DNA from: JBFGWM01 sp041588495
GTDB taxonomy: Bacteria; Pseudomonadota; Gammaproteobacteria; Pseudomonadales; JBFGWM01
DNA length: 10,460 bases
Assembly: GCA_041588495.1 (NCBI GenBank)
Contig: JBFGWM010000087.1
Coordinates: 1-10,460 of the forward strand
Direction: 5' to 3'
Under the pieces are notes generated by a model. That model did no database searches. It saw nothing but the letters and a program-made list of their open reading frames with translations, and was not told where the DNA came from. Shown here in pieces: positions 1 to 6,487 of the stretch. The translations under genes were made by a program, and so were the position numbers. The stretch's first letter is position 1. Every line of letters begins with the position of its first letter.

Positions 1-116
1 AATGCCTCGTTAAGCGCCACGAACATTTCCGGCGACAAGGCGTTGCGCTTGCCGTCGTCCATGGTGATGGTGGCGATTCCGTCCTTGAGTTCGTAACTGA
101 CCAGATCGTCTGACAC
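1..116 (-). CDS. Enoyl-CoA hydratase/isomerase (crotonase) family protein, N-terminal fragment
   Basis: Only the first 38 codons lie in the window; the gene runs off the left edge. Read on the minus strand from a GTG at 116-114, the product begins with a beta-strand-rich segment containing ATITMDDGKRNALSPEM. This is the usual N-terminal signature of one branch of the crotonase fold (acyl-CoA hydratases/isomerases), where the strand and the 'DDGK.NALS' turn lead to the CoA-binding region. A GGAGG Shine-Dalgarno lies at 127-123, six bases before the GTG, which decides the start. The oxyanion-hole glycines and catalytic residues fall outside the window, so the reaction cannot be named. It is transcribed away from the pilus genes and is probably a metabolic neighbour with no part in the system. 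Confidence 0.8.
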   Translation of the reverse strand, partial: MSDDLVSYELKDGIATITMDDGKRNALSPEMFVALNEA

Positions 117-340
117 GGTTTGCCTCCGGTGTCCGGCGCAAACGTGCCGGGATCGAAATTGGGAACACCGTACGCTAGCGGGTGTCGGCCGCGATTACAA
201 TGACAAACCACCCGCCCGGCAACGCCCCCGAAAACCACACCGGCACGCACCGCCAACGCGCCACCGTCACCCCGCGATGATCCTGGATCCACCGACCCGG
301 ACTGCGAAAGCACCGGCGGAACCGCGGTTTTTCGCACGAT
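117..340. other. Left part of divergent intergenic spacer
   Basis: This stretch separates the crotonase-family gene from the upstream sites of the secretin promoter. I see no credible coding frame and no convincing sigma-70 promoter for the minus-strand gene. An imperfect inverted repeat (GCGAAA at 304-309 facing TTTCGC at 330-335, with CCGG/CCGCGG inside) precedes the AT-richer part of the spacer. It could be a weak hairpin or a protein site; nothing further can be supported. Confidence 0.4.
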
Positions 341-341
341 G

Positions 342-389
342 CAGATTGCAAACCAGAATGGCGGCAGCCCGGCCGCAGTTTGCAAACTG
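342..389. promoter_or_regulatory. Candidate upstream activator sites (palindrome plus related half-site)
   Basis: CAGTTTGCAAACTG at 376-389 is a perfect 14-bp palindrome. A related element, CAGATTGCAAACC at 342-354, sits 34 bp upstream centre to centre, about three helical turns. Relative to the predicted start of the sigma-54-like promoter at 481-496 they lie near -125 and -158, where bacterial enhancer-binding proteins usually bind. The role is inferred from symmetry and position only. The core ATTGCAAACC also occurs inside the lipoprotein gene near 3016, so the word alone is not specific. Confidence 0.4.
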
Positions 390-434
390 GAACCCGGGGC
401 CCGGCCCGTCGCCAAGACGTAACACCACAAGTAA

Positions 435-447
435 CTGTATTTATTGG
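435..447 (+). promoter_or_regulatory. Conserved 13-bp promoter-upstream element, copy 1
   Basis: CTGTATTTATTGG, followed by a short T-run, differs at a single position from the copy at 3630-3642. Both copies start exactly 47 bp upstream of the -24 GG of their sigma-54-like promoters. The AT-rich composition and location between possible enhancer and promoter would suit a DNA-bending protein such as IHF, but the match to the IHF consensus is poor. An activator site is the other reading. Confidence 0.5.
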
Positions 448-480
448 TTTTTATGAACCTCGCGGAAGCGCGGAAAAGAG

Positions 481-496
481 TGGCCTGATTCCTGCA
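481..496 (+). promoter_or_regulatory. Sigma-54-like promoter of the secretin-lipoprotein unit
   Basis: TGGCCTGATTCCTGCA has the -24 GG (482-483) and -12 GC (494-495) separated by the obligatory 10 bases, with CTGCA at the -12 box. The -24 box is weaker than consensus (TGGCCT against TGGCAC). Support comes mainly from comparison with the pilin promoter: the same 13-bp element 47 bp upstream, and the shared ACCCCTTC just after the -12 box. Transcription would start near 507, leaving a leader of about 120 nt before the secretin ATG. Confidence 0.5.
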
Positions 497-627
497 ACAC
501 CCCTTCCCGACTACACATGCGTCGCGGTGCCACTGCGGTTCCGGAAGCCACCACGGGGCGGATGCGCACGCCAACCGCATTCACCGGGCAACGACGCCGA
601 CGGAAAACGACAGGATGGGTTACGAAC

Positions 628-2559
628 ATGAAAACTGTACGGTTGAGTGGAATCTTGCTGATCTGCACCGCCCTGGTGTGGATCAACGATGCAGCCGCTG
701 CCGAGCGCGGCTTGAAGTACGTGGAAACCGCCAGCGGTCACAAGTCGCTGCATACCCGGGAACTGATCCAGTGGACGCATACCCGGATGGTCTTCAACAA
801 GGAACTCAGCCGCGTCGCGGTGGGCCAGGACAGCATTCTCCAGGTCGAGGTGCTCAGCGGCAACGAGGTGCTCGCACTGGCCCGCCAGGTGGGCCGCACC
901 AGCGTCCTCGCATGGTACTCGGACGGCACCTCTGAAACCTTTCTGTTCAGCGTGGTCCAGGACCTCGGCGTGTTGCGCCGCGCATTGCGCGAGATTCATC
1001 CCAACGTGCGCGGCCAGATCGCACCCGACCGGGCCGCACTGATCCTGCGCGGCAAGGTGCCTTCCATGAAGTTTCGCGTCGCGGCCGAGGCCGCCGCACG
1101 CAGTTACCTCGAAGCCGGCAGTGCCGGAGCGAGCACGCGGCCGGGCGTCGTGTTGCAAACACCCGGCAGCAACGGCCAGGTGTCCGACAGCGGCCTGCGG
1201 GTGGGTTCCCAGCAGGGCACGCGCGAGGATACCGCCGCAATCATCAACCTGATCCAGGTGGAAACCATGCCCGCAACCACCGAGGAGAAGATTCGCGCGG
1301 CAATCCGCGACATCGGCGGCAAGGACGTCGTGGTTCGCCGCCTTCAGCAGGGGGATGTCCCCGACGACCGGCTCGACAGCCTGACACTGTCCGGAACCGT
1401 GGAAAACCAGGTGGTCCTGTCCCGCATCCTGAGCGTGGTGGCCAGAACGGTCACCTCTTTCAACGACGACGGCAGCGTCGCCGGTGTCGAAGTCATCGCC
1501 GACGAGGCCGGCGGACTGATTTCCAGCCGCAATGGGAGCCGCTCCAACGGGGGCGGTTCAATTGGCGGGTTCCCCGGCGGTGCGGTCAGTTCCGGGAACG
1601 AGGTCGAAGCCAACATTGCACGCTCCAAGCTGATCTCCATTGCCGGCGGACGCATCCTCTCCATGATCGAGGTGCGCGACCTGCCGCAGGTCCGGGTGGC
1701 CGTACAGATGTACGAGGTCAACCGCGCCCAACTGCGCAGCTGGCGTCCCGACGTTTCCGTGAACACCAACAATTACGATTCAGGCACCACGCTCGCTCTC
1801 GACGGTCTCAACGCTCCAACTGAGTCGGGCCTCGAGGCCGCCCTGCAACTCCTCGGCGGCGCGATGACCAGCAACTTTCAGCTCAGTGCCGGGAAAGCCG
1901 CCTTTGACGTCCTCTTCTCGCTGCTCGAGGAAGAAGGAATTTCGCGCACCCTGTCGCGGCCAACCCTGACCGTGCTGGCAGGCGAAACCGCCCTGTTCCG
2001 CGCCGGTGGCGAAGTGCCGGTGCCAACCGCGTTCGCCCCTTCCGGGCTGAGCGCCGGGGACCAGGTCGGTCCGAACACCGCCGGGGTTTTCAGCGGCACC
2101 CAGTTCAAGGCCTTCGGCGTGGAACTCAAGGTGCGCGCCATGGTCGATGAGTCCGACCGCATCACTCTCGACGTACAGCCCACGGTTTCCCTGCCGGACA
2201 CGCTGCTCACCCAACGCATCGCGGGAAGTACGGGCAGCGACCTGAACACGGCCGCGTTCAACGTACGCAGCATCGACACGTCCGCGCGACTGCGCGACGG
2301 CCAGCCGATGGTCATCGGCGGTCTGGTGACCCGCGACCTGAATGACAACCACGCCTATACGCCGGGACTCAACGAGATTCCACTGGTGGGCAAGCTGGCC
2401 GAGTCATCCAGCGACGGAGACACCGACCGGGAACTCATCATCATCGTGACCCCGACCATTGTCCGCGAACCGCGCCACGACGCATCGATGTGGCAATACC
2501 CGAAACGCCGGGAACTGCTGTCCGAAATACGCCCCGCAAGCGCAGGACGCACGAACTGA
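628..2559 (+). CDS. RcpA/CpaC-type Tad pilus outer-membrane secretin
   Basis: Product of 643 aa, the outer-membrane channel through which a Tad-type pilus would pass. The ATG at 628 is chosen because it begins a Sec signal peptide (MKTVRLSGILLICTALVW, then AAAA, cleavage near residue 25); an in-frame ATG at 517 would bury it. Residues about 54-110 resemble the pilus-formation N-terminal domain of RcpA/CpaC. Residues about 225-280 look like the BON-type domain. The secretin core starts near 'QVRVAVQMYEVNR'. Secretin signatures are clear: AGGEVPVP at 459-466, EIPLVGKL at 583-590 and RELIIIVTP at 601-609. The protein is longer than I expect for this family (usually around 450-550 aa). Part of the excess is a Gly/Ser/Asn-rich linker at 296-324. 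It is the first gene of a two-gene unit with the downstream lipoprotein. Confidence 0.93.
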   Translation: MKTVRLSGILLICTALVWINDAAAAERGLKYVETASGHKSLHTRELIQWTHTRMVFNKELSRVAVGQDSILQVEVLSGNEVLALARQVGRTSVLAWYSDGTSETFLFSVVQDLGVLRRALREIHPNVRGQIAPDRAALILRGKVPSMKFRVAAEAAARSYLEAGSAGASTRPGVVLQTPGSNGQVSDSGLRVGSQQGTREDTAAIINLIQVETMPATTEEKIRAAIRDIGGKDVVVRRLQQGDVPDDRLDSLTLSGTVENQVVLSRILSVVARTVTSFNDDGSVAGVEVIADEAGGLISSRNGSRSNGGGSIGGFPGGAVSSGNEVEANIARSKLISIAGGRILSMIEVRDLPQVRVAVQMYEVNRAQLRSWRPDVSVNTNNYDSGTTLALDGLNAPTESGLEAALQLLGGAMTSNFQLSAGKAAFDVLFSLLEEEGISRTLSRPTLTVLAGETALFRAGGEVPVPTAFAPSGLSAGDQVGPNTAGVFSGTQFKAFGVELKVRAMVDESDRITLDVQPTVSLPDTLLTQRIAGSTGSDLNTAAFNVRSIDTSARLRDGQPMVIGGLVTRDLNDNHAYTPGLNEIPLVGKLAESSSDGDTDRELIIIVTPTIVREPRHDASMWQYPKRRELLSEIRPASAGRTN

Positions 2560-2589
2560 AAACATTCCATTCTGGTGGAGGAACTGAAC

Positions 2590-3336
2590 ATGAAACCGAT
2601 CAACCACGTGGGCAAGCTAGCCATCACGGGCGCCTGCGCCCTGCTGCTTGGCGCCTGCTCCTCGCTCAACCAGCGCCCGATTGCCGAGGCCGCGCCGGAT
2701 ACCCGGCTCGATCGGATGGTCGACGCCTATGCGCAGACGTCCGGCAACGGAGCCTGTCATGAGCTGGCCGACGAAAGTCACCCCACGGTGGACTGCGAAC
2801 GAATCCAGCGACACGTGGAGCGCCTGAACACCGAGTTCCCGCATCACGACCGGATCCTGCTGACCAATGCGGTGATGCAATACGAGTCCGGCAACATGCA
2901 AAAGGCCCAGTTCACACTGGACCAGCTCCTGGCCCGGCCGGGACCGCAGCCGGACGCGGCCGTACTGCGCGGCCAGATTGCCCTGCGGGAAGGTAACACC
3001 ACCCTCGCCAAAGACATTGCAAACCGCCAGATCATGCTCGCGCCCGCACACCATGGTCTCCGCGAGACGCTTGCGGCGGCCCATTATTTCAACGGGAACT
3101 ACGTCCTCGCCGGCAAACAGCTCGGCATTGCCCGTCGCCTGGGCGCACCGGAATGGCGGACCACCTACCATGAAGGGCTGATCGAGGAAGCACAGGGCAA
3201 CCTGGCCGCCGCCTGTGCGAATTACCGGGCCTCGGCGCACCTGGCCCCCGGTGAGCAATCCGCCCTGTCCCGGCTGATTGCCCTGAGCGACACGGAATCC
3301 TGCGACGTTCACCTGCGGGAGGTTCTCCCGCGCTGA
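2590..3336 (+). CDS. TadD-like TPR lipoprotein
   Basis: Product of 248 aa. The ATG at 2590 is preceded by GGAGGA at 2577-2582 with a seven-base spacer; an in-frame GTG at 2575 overlaps that site and is rejected. The N-terminus has a short basic start, a hydrophobic stretch and the lipobox LLGAC with Cys23, followed by SS, so the mature protein should be acylated and probably outer-membrane anchored. Residues about 85-225 form alternating short helices with alanine/glycine pattern typical of TPR repeats (for example 'LTNAVMQYESGNMQKAQFTL' and 'YHEGLIEEAQGNLAAACANY'). In Tad loci TPR lipoproteins of the TadD type help secretin assembly, as pilotins do. It lies 30 bases after the secretin and immediately before a strong terminator, so the two are probably co-transcribed. 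Cysteines near residues 56, 65, 208 and 237 could form disulfides. Confidence 0.82.
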   Translation: MKPINHVGKLAITGACALLLGACSSLNQRPIAEAAPDTRLDRMVDAYAQTSGNGACHELADESHPTVDCERIQRHVERLNTEFPHHDRILLTNAVMQYESGNMQKAQFTLDQLLARPGPQPDAAVLRGQIALREGNTTLAKDIANRQIMLAPAHHGLRETLAAAHYFNGNYVLAGKQLGIARRLGAPEWRTTYHEGLIEEAQGNLAAACANYRASAHLAPGEQSALSRLIALSDTESCDVHLREVLPR

Positions 3337-3358
3337 TCTGCAACGTTTTCCTCCCTGG

Positions 3359-3393
3359 CCCGGGAAGCCCACGTGCGTACCCGGGTTTTTTTT
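3359..3393 (+). terminator. Rho-independent terminator after the lipoprotein gene
   Basis: CCCGGG at 3359-3364 pairs with CCCGGG at 3380-3385 across a 15-base loop and is followed directly by eight T residues (3386-3393). It lies 23 bases after the lipoprotein stop and should separate the secretin unit from the pilin operon. Confidence 0.85.
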
Positions 3394-3629
3394 GCGCGTT
3401 TTCCGCGGTTCCCATCCTGGCCTACACAACAGCTCCACCGCCAAGGGGGCACACCTGCTCCCCGCCAGGATGATCTGTACCAGGGCCGGCATGCGGGGCC
3501 CGGACAAAACCGGGGGACCGAATCCACCTCGCGAATCATTTCGCAAAGCAATTTGAAAACCGCAAACGGGCCCGGTCGACCACCCAGTCCCCCGACACCG
3601 GGAAGATTCAGAGCAAACTCCGCAACGCA
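3394..3629. other. Intergenic spacer upstream of the pilin promoter
   Basis: No credible gene is seen. An open plus-strand frame across this region runs through the promoter and leader and has no ribosome binding site. A perfect short inverted repeat, GCGAA-TCAT-TTCGC, lies at 3531-3544, about 165 bp upstream of the predicted pilin transcription start. It is followed by an A/T-richer run. It could be an activator site, but it does not match the palindrome upstream of the secretin promoter. Confidence 0.35.
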
Positions 3630-3642
3630 CTGTTTTTATTGG
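3630..3642 (+). promoter_or_regulatory. Conserved 13-bp promoter-upstream element, copy 2
   Basis: CTGTTTTTATTGG matches the element at 435-447 in 12 of 13 positions, is again followed by a T-run, and again starts 47 bp before the -24 GG. The identical spacing at two promoters argues for a real protein or bending site shared by the secretin and pilin units. Confidence 0.55.
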
Positions 3643-3674
3643 GTTTTAAAAGTTTTCACGCACTACACGCAAAG

Positions 3675-3691
3675 TTGGCACACGTTCTGCA
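3675..3691 (+). promoter_or_regulatory. Sigma-54 (-24/-12) promoter of the pilin operon
   Basis: TTGGCACACGTTCTGCA fits the sigma-54 consensus YTGGCAC-N5-TTGCW except for one base in the -12 box (CTGC for TTGC). GG at 3677-3678 and GC at 3689-3690 are separated by exactly 10 bases. The predicted start is near 3702, giving a leader of about 210 nt. Sigma-54 control is well known for pilin genes such as type IV pilA. It needs an enhancer-binding activator, which is not encoded in this window. Confidence 0.75.
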
Positions 3692-3701
3692 ATAACCCCT
3701 T

Positions 3702-3912
3702 CAACAGCAACACAGGTAGGCGCCTTCGACGGCGCAAAGCAAGAAACCGAACAGGTTCCGGACACGAGTCTCCGGAACGCCCCGCAACGACGATGCACGA
3801 CGGTGCGGGGAAACAGGCTTCTCAATGTGAGAAGAAGCGCTGAAACGATGGCCCGGAAGGGAACCTGAATTTCAGCAAAATCTAAAACACCACTTTTAAG
3901 GAATGCATTGAA
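3702..3912 (+). promoter_or_regulatory. Long structured 5' leader of the pilin mRNA
   Basis: Four non-overlapping perfect inverted repeats follow one another here. (1) GCGCC/GGCGC at 3720-3735 with a six-base TTCGAC loop. (2) GTTCCGGA/TCCGGAAC at 3755-3778 with an eight-base loop. (3) CCCCGCA/TGCGGGG at 3780-3810. (4) CTTCTCA/TGAGAAG at 3818-3834 with a three-base ATG loop. None is followed by a T-run, so they are not intrinsic terminators. After them the leader becomes unstructured and A-rich up to an AAGGA site at 3898-3902. The layout suggests a stability or regulatory leader for an abundantly translated pilin mRNA. I do not recognise a known riboswitch. Confidence 0.6.
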
Positions 3913-4242
3913 ATGAAAACTGTAAACAAGCCCCAACAAAGCAAGCAAGGCGGTTTCATCATGACCTCCGAACTGATTCTCCTGGTCACCGTCATGGTGA
4001 TCGGCATGATCGTCGGCCTGGTCACGATGCGTGACGCGGCAACGGCCGAGATGGAAGACGTGGCGGAAGCCATCGGCCAACTCGACCAGAGCTACGCGTT
4101 CAGTGGCATGAAGAACGCGGAAGGCACTGCCAATGTTGACGGCTCCTCGTTCACGGACGCCGTGGACACCTTTGCCGGTGACGCAGCCGAGTTCACCTTC
4201 GTCGCCAACGACAACGTTGAAGGTGTTGTCCAGGCTCCGTAA
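3913..4242 (+). CDS. Prepilin-like major subunit of the Tad-like system
   Basis: Product of 109 aa. A 14-residue basic/polar leader ends in GG, followed by FIMTSELILLVTVMVIG and a hydrophobic helix to about residue 38, the arrangement of type IV/Flp prepilins cut by a prepilin peptidase after Gly14. The conserved acidic residue Glu20 is at +6 rather than the canonical +5. After the helix comes MRDA and an acidic domain with 'VAEAIGQLDQSYAFSG' and 'GSSFTDA'. The mature protein would be about 95 aa, longer than classical Flp subunits. The start is fixed by AAGGA at 3898-3902, somewhat far at 10 bases; an ATG at 3903 meets a stop at once. First gene of the operon, behind a sigma-54 promoter and structured leader, as expected for the most abundant subunit. 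Residues 50-83 recur in the 9548 product. No prepilin peptidase gene is present here. Confidence 0.82.
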   Translation: MKTVNKPQQSKQGGFIMTSELILLVTVMVIGMIVGLVTMRDAATAEMEDVAEAIGQLDQSYAFSGMKNAEGTANVDGSSFTDAVDTFAGDAAEFTFVANDNVEGVVQAP

Positions 4243-4251
4243 CACAAGCAC

Positions 4252-4307
4252 TGCAGGCACTCCCCGGAGTCCTGCACCACAAACCAGGGCGGCCCTCCGG
4301 GGCCGCC
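4252..4307 (+). other. Two tandem hairpins between pilin and the next gene
   Basis: TGCAGG at 4252-4257 pairs with CCTGCA at 4271-4276, extended inside by ACTC/GAGT with one bulged base. Eleven bases later GGCGGCCC at 4288-4295 pairs perfectly with GGGCCGCC at 4300-4307 across a TCCG loop. No T-run follows either. Such structures after a pilin gene usually protect the upstream message from 3' decay or attenuate read-through, giving more pilin than assembly proteins; that role is inferred here. Confidence 0.6.
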
Positions 4308-4348
4308 ATATTCAACGACCGGAATACTGAATTCCCTGGAGGCCTGGC

Positions 4349-5128
4349 ATGAAACGTAAGACCAAAGGCAGCGTGACCGCCAGCGTCGTCCTGTTTGTCG
4401 CCTCCGGCGTGTTTGCCTCGGTACTCGGCCTGCGCCAGTACGACAGGGCAACCACCACCCTCGGCTGGGTCTCCAGCTCGGCACTTGAAGCGGGCCAGAT
4501 CGTCACCCGCCAGGTGCTCACGCAGGCCCGGGTCAAGATCGAGCAGGCCGGCATTGGCAACCCACAGCACTTACTGGGCAAGCGCCTGACCGTCGACAAG
4601 AGGCCGGGTGACACCTTCCTTCCCGGCGACGTGAAGACCCCGGAAGCGCCGCCCCCGCGTTCGCTGGCGCAACATGTACCCGAAGGCCGCGTGCTGTACA
4701 CGCTGTCACTGACCACGGGATCCACCATCCCGCTGTCGCAACTGAATAACGGCGACCGCCTGGACGTGCTGGTCAGCGGACGGCGCGGGGTGCGCACCGC
4801 GGCCACGGACGTTCGCCTGATCGGCGTGATTCGCAAGCGCGCCGAATCAAAGCCAGCCGCCGGCGACCAGAAGATCACGAGCCTGTTGCCGCAGAAATCG
4901 AAGCGCGCGGTATCGGGATCGACGGGTGACGCACTGGTACTCGCCGTGAGCCCGGAGCACGTCTATCCGCTGGCCAACATCGGGGGCACCGACAAGGTCT
5001 CCCTGGTACTGCACAGCGCTCACGACGTCGCATCGGGCAAGGCCGTTTCGGTCACCCCGACCAACCGTCAGCGCCCCGTCGAAGTCGTGGTCGGGTTATC
5101 CCGCACCACGGTCTACGTGTCGAACTGA
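4349..5128 (+). CDS. SAF-domain pilus assembly protein, CpaB/RcpC family
   Basis: Product of 259 aa, a periplasmic, inner-membrane-anchored Tad assembly factor. One N-terminal membrane segment spans about residues 10-27 after a basic start. The SAF domain covers about 38-95 ('SSALEAGQIVTRQVLTQARV', 'LLGKRLTVDKRPGDTFLPGD'). The RcpC-type C-terminal part contains LNNGDRLDVLV at 132-142, a second strand-rich block near 193-223 and VEVVVGLSRTTVYV at 244-257, matching the usual CpaB ending. A good GGAGG lies just before the ATG. In known systems CpaB/RcpC works with the secretin and may contact peptidoglycan through its SAF domain. It is separated from the pilin by tandem hairpins and is followed after 12 bases by the ATPase gene. 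Confidence 0.85.
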   Translation: MKRKTKGSVTASVVLFVASGVFASVLGLRQYDRATTTLGWVSSSALEAGQIVTRQVLTQARVKIEQAGIGNPQHLLGKRLTVDKRPGDTFLPGDVKTPEAPPPRSLAQHVPEGRVLYTLSLTTGSTIPLSQLNNGDRLDVLVSGRRGVRTAATDVRLIGVIRKRAESKPAAGDQKITSLLPQKSKRAVSGSTGDALVLAVSPEHVYPLANIGGTDKVSLVLHSAHDVASGKAVSVTPTNRQRPVEVVVGLSRTTVYVSN

Positions 5129-5140
5129 GGGGATAACGAC

Positions 5141-6487
5141 ATGCTTGGCCTGGTCCGCACACCCCCCTCGCGGGAGCCCCCGCACAAGGCGCTGAGCGCC
5201 GATGATTTCCGACGGCTCCGCAAGCTGGTACACGATCGCCTGATCGATTCCATCGAGGAAGAGAGCGCCGCGGTCCTTCACAACCTCGCGGAAGTCAAAG
5301 CCCGCATCGGCGAGATCGTGCGTGATTTGACCGAAGACACCGGGATCACCGTACCCGCGTCGGACCGCGACCGGGTCGAGAAAGAAATTCTCGAAGAACT
5401 GGGCGGCATGGGCCCCCTCGCCCCACTGATGCTGGATCGGACAATTTCCGACATTCTCGTCAACGGACCGGAGGAAGTCTGGGTGGACCGCGGCGGAAAG
5501 CTGACCCGGACCGATGTCCGTTTCGATGACGACGCCCACCTCCGTCGCTTCCTGGACCGCCTGATCTCGGCCCAGGGCCGCCATCTCGACGCCAGCAACC
5601 CCATGGTGGACGCCAAGCTTCCCGATGGCAGCCGCCTGCATGCGGTCATACCGCCGCTTTGCTCCCTGGGGGCCGTTGTTTCCATCCGGCGTTTCGCGGA
5701 GGAAACCATTACGGCCTCCAACCTCGTCGAGCGCGGTGCGATGAGCCCTGCCATGCTCGACCTGCTGCAACTTGCGGTCGGCACCGGGCAGAACATTGTC
5801 ATTGCAGGAAGTGCGGCGGCGGGCAAGACCACGCTCCTGAACGCGCTTGCCGCCTTCGTACCGGAGAATGAACGGATCGTCACCGTGGAGGAAACCGCGG
5901 AACTCAAGCTCGCACACCCCCACGTGATTCCACTGGAATCGAGGCCCACGAACGTGGAGGGCCGTGGTGGCGTCGACCTGCGCTCCCTGGTGCGCACCGC
6001 GCTGCGCATGCGCGCCGACCGCATCGTGGTCGGCGAGGTCCGCGGAGACGAGGTGATGGACATGTTGCAGGCGATGAATGTCGGCCATGACGGGAGCCTG
6101 ACCACGGTGCATGCCAACAGCCCGAAAGACGTGCTGCGCCGTCTCGAGGCACTGGCCCACATGGGCGACGCCGGACTGCCACGCGACTCGATTCGCGACA
6201 TGATCGGGTCGGCCGTCCAGATCATCGTGCAGGTCATGCGTTTCCGCGACGGCAGTCGCCGCATCGTCAGCATCAGCGAGGTCATCCAGGACGGGGAAAC
6301 ACTGGGTACCGTTGAGCTCTACCGCTTCCAGGCGGAACGCATGGAAGACGACGGCTCGATGACCGGCCGGCACGTTGCCACCGGGGCCCCTGCCCGCTTC
6401 GCGGAACGCGTGAAGGCCCTGGGCTTTACCGTTCCGCAATCGCTGGTGGCAACGGAATCAGAACAGGTGGGATCCGGTCATGACTGA
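5141..6487 (+). CDS. CpaF/TadA-type secretion ATPase
   Basis: Product of 448 aa, a cytoplasmic hexameric ATPase of the GspE/VirB11 superfamily that powers pilus assembly. An N-terminal helical domain (about 20-110) ends in the CpaF signature 'LGGMGPLAPLM....ISDILVNGPEEVWV'. Then come the 'SRLHAVIPPL' block and the Walker A loop GSAAAGKT at 223-230, the Asp-box-like region 'VTVEETAEL', the Walker B region RIVVGEVRG at 294-302, and the histidine box TTVHAN at 321-326. The Walker A loop satisfies GxxxxGKT, but the usual GGTGSGKT is replaced by an alanine-rich loop. The ATG follows GAGGGG. Its last eight bases overlap the tadB-like gene, indicating translational coupling. Confidence 0.93.
   Translation: MLGLVRTPPSREPPHKALSADDFRRLRKLVHDRLIDSIEEESAAVLHNLAEVKARIGEIVRDLTEDTGITVPASDRDRVEKEILEELGGMGPLAPLMLDRTISDILVNGPEEVWVDRGGKLTRTDVRFDDDAHLRRFLDRLISAQGRHLDASNPMVDAKLPDGSRLHAVIPPLCSLGAVVSIRRFAEETITASNLVERGAMSPAMLDLLQLAVGTGQNIVIAGSAAAGKTTLLNALAAFVPENERIVTVEETAELKLAHPHVIPLESRPTNVEGRGGVDLRSLVRTALRMRADRIVVGEVRGDEVMDMLQAMNVGHDGSLTTVHANSPKDVLRRLEALAHMGDAGLPRDSIRDMIGSAVQIIVQVMRFRDGSRRIVSISEVIQDGETLGTVELYRFQAERMEDDGSMTGRHVATGAPARFAERVKALGFTVPQSLVATESEQVGSGHD

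Noticed and set aside
517..627. Upstream in-frame start extending the secretin by 37 residues
   Set aside because: The extension is Arg-rich, lies about ten bases from the predicted transcription start, and would bury a clear signal peptide starting at 628.
511..1158. Minus-strand open frame of 215 aa at the start of the secretin gene
   Set aside because: It is antisense to the secretin signal peptide and N-terminal domain and shows no recognisable domain.
2617..3630. Minus-strand open frame of 337 aa across the lipoprotein gene and terminator
   Set aside because: It crosses a clear intrinsic terminator and the opposite strand encodes a convincing lipoprotein; the translation has no recognisable domain.
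3373..3843. Plus-strand open frame of 156 aa in the pilin upstream region
   Set aside because: It starts inside the terminator loop, has no ribosome binding site, and covers the sigma-54 promoter and hairpin leader; composition is not protein-like.
5096..6439. Long minus-strand open frames (447 aa and 335 aa) opposite the ATPase gene
   Set aside because: They mirror a strongly conserved CpaF gene in GC-rich DNA, where antisense frames stay open. Their translations show no recognisable domain.
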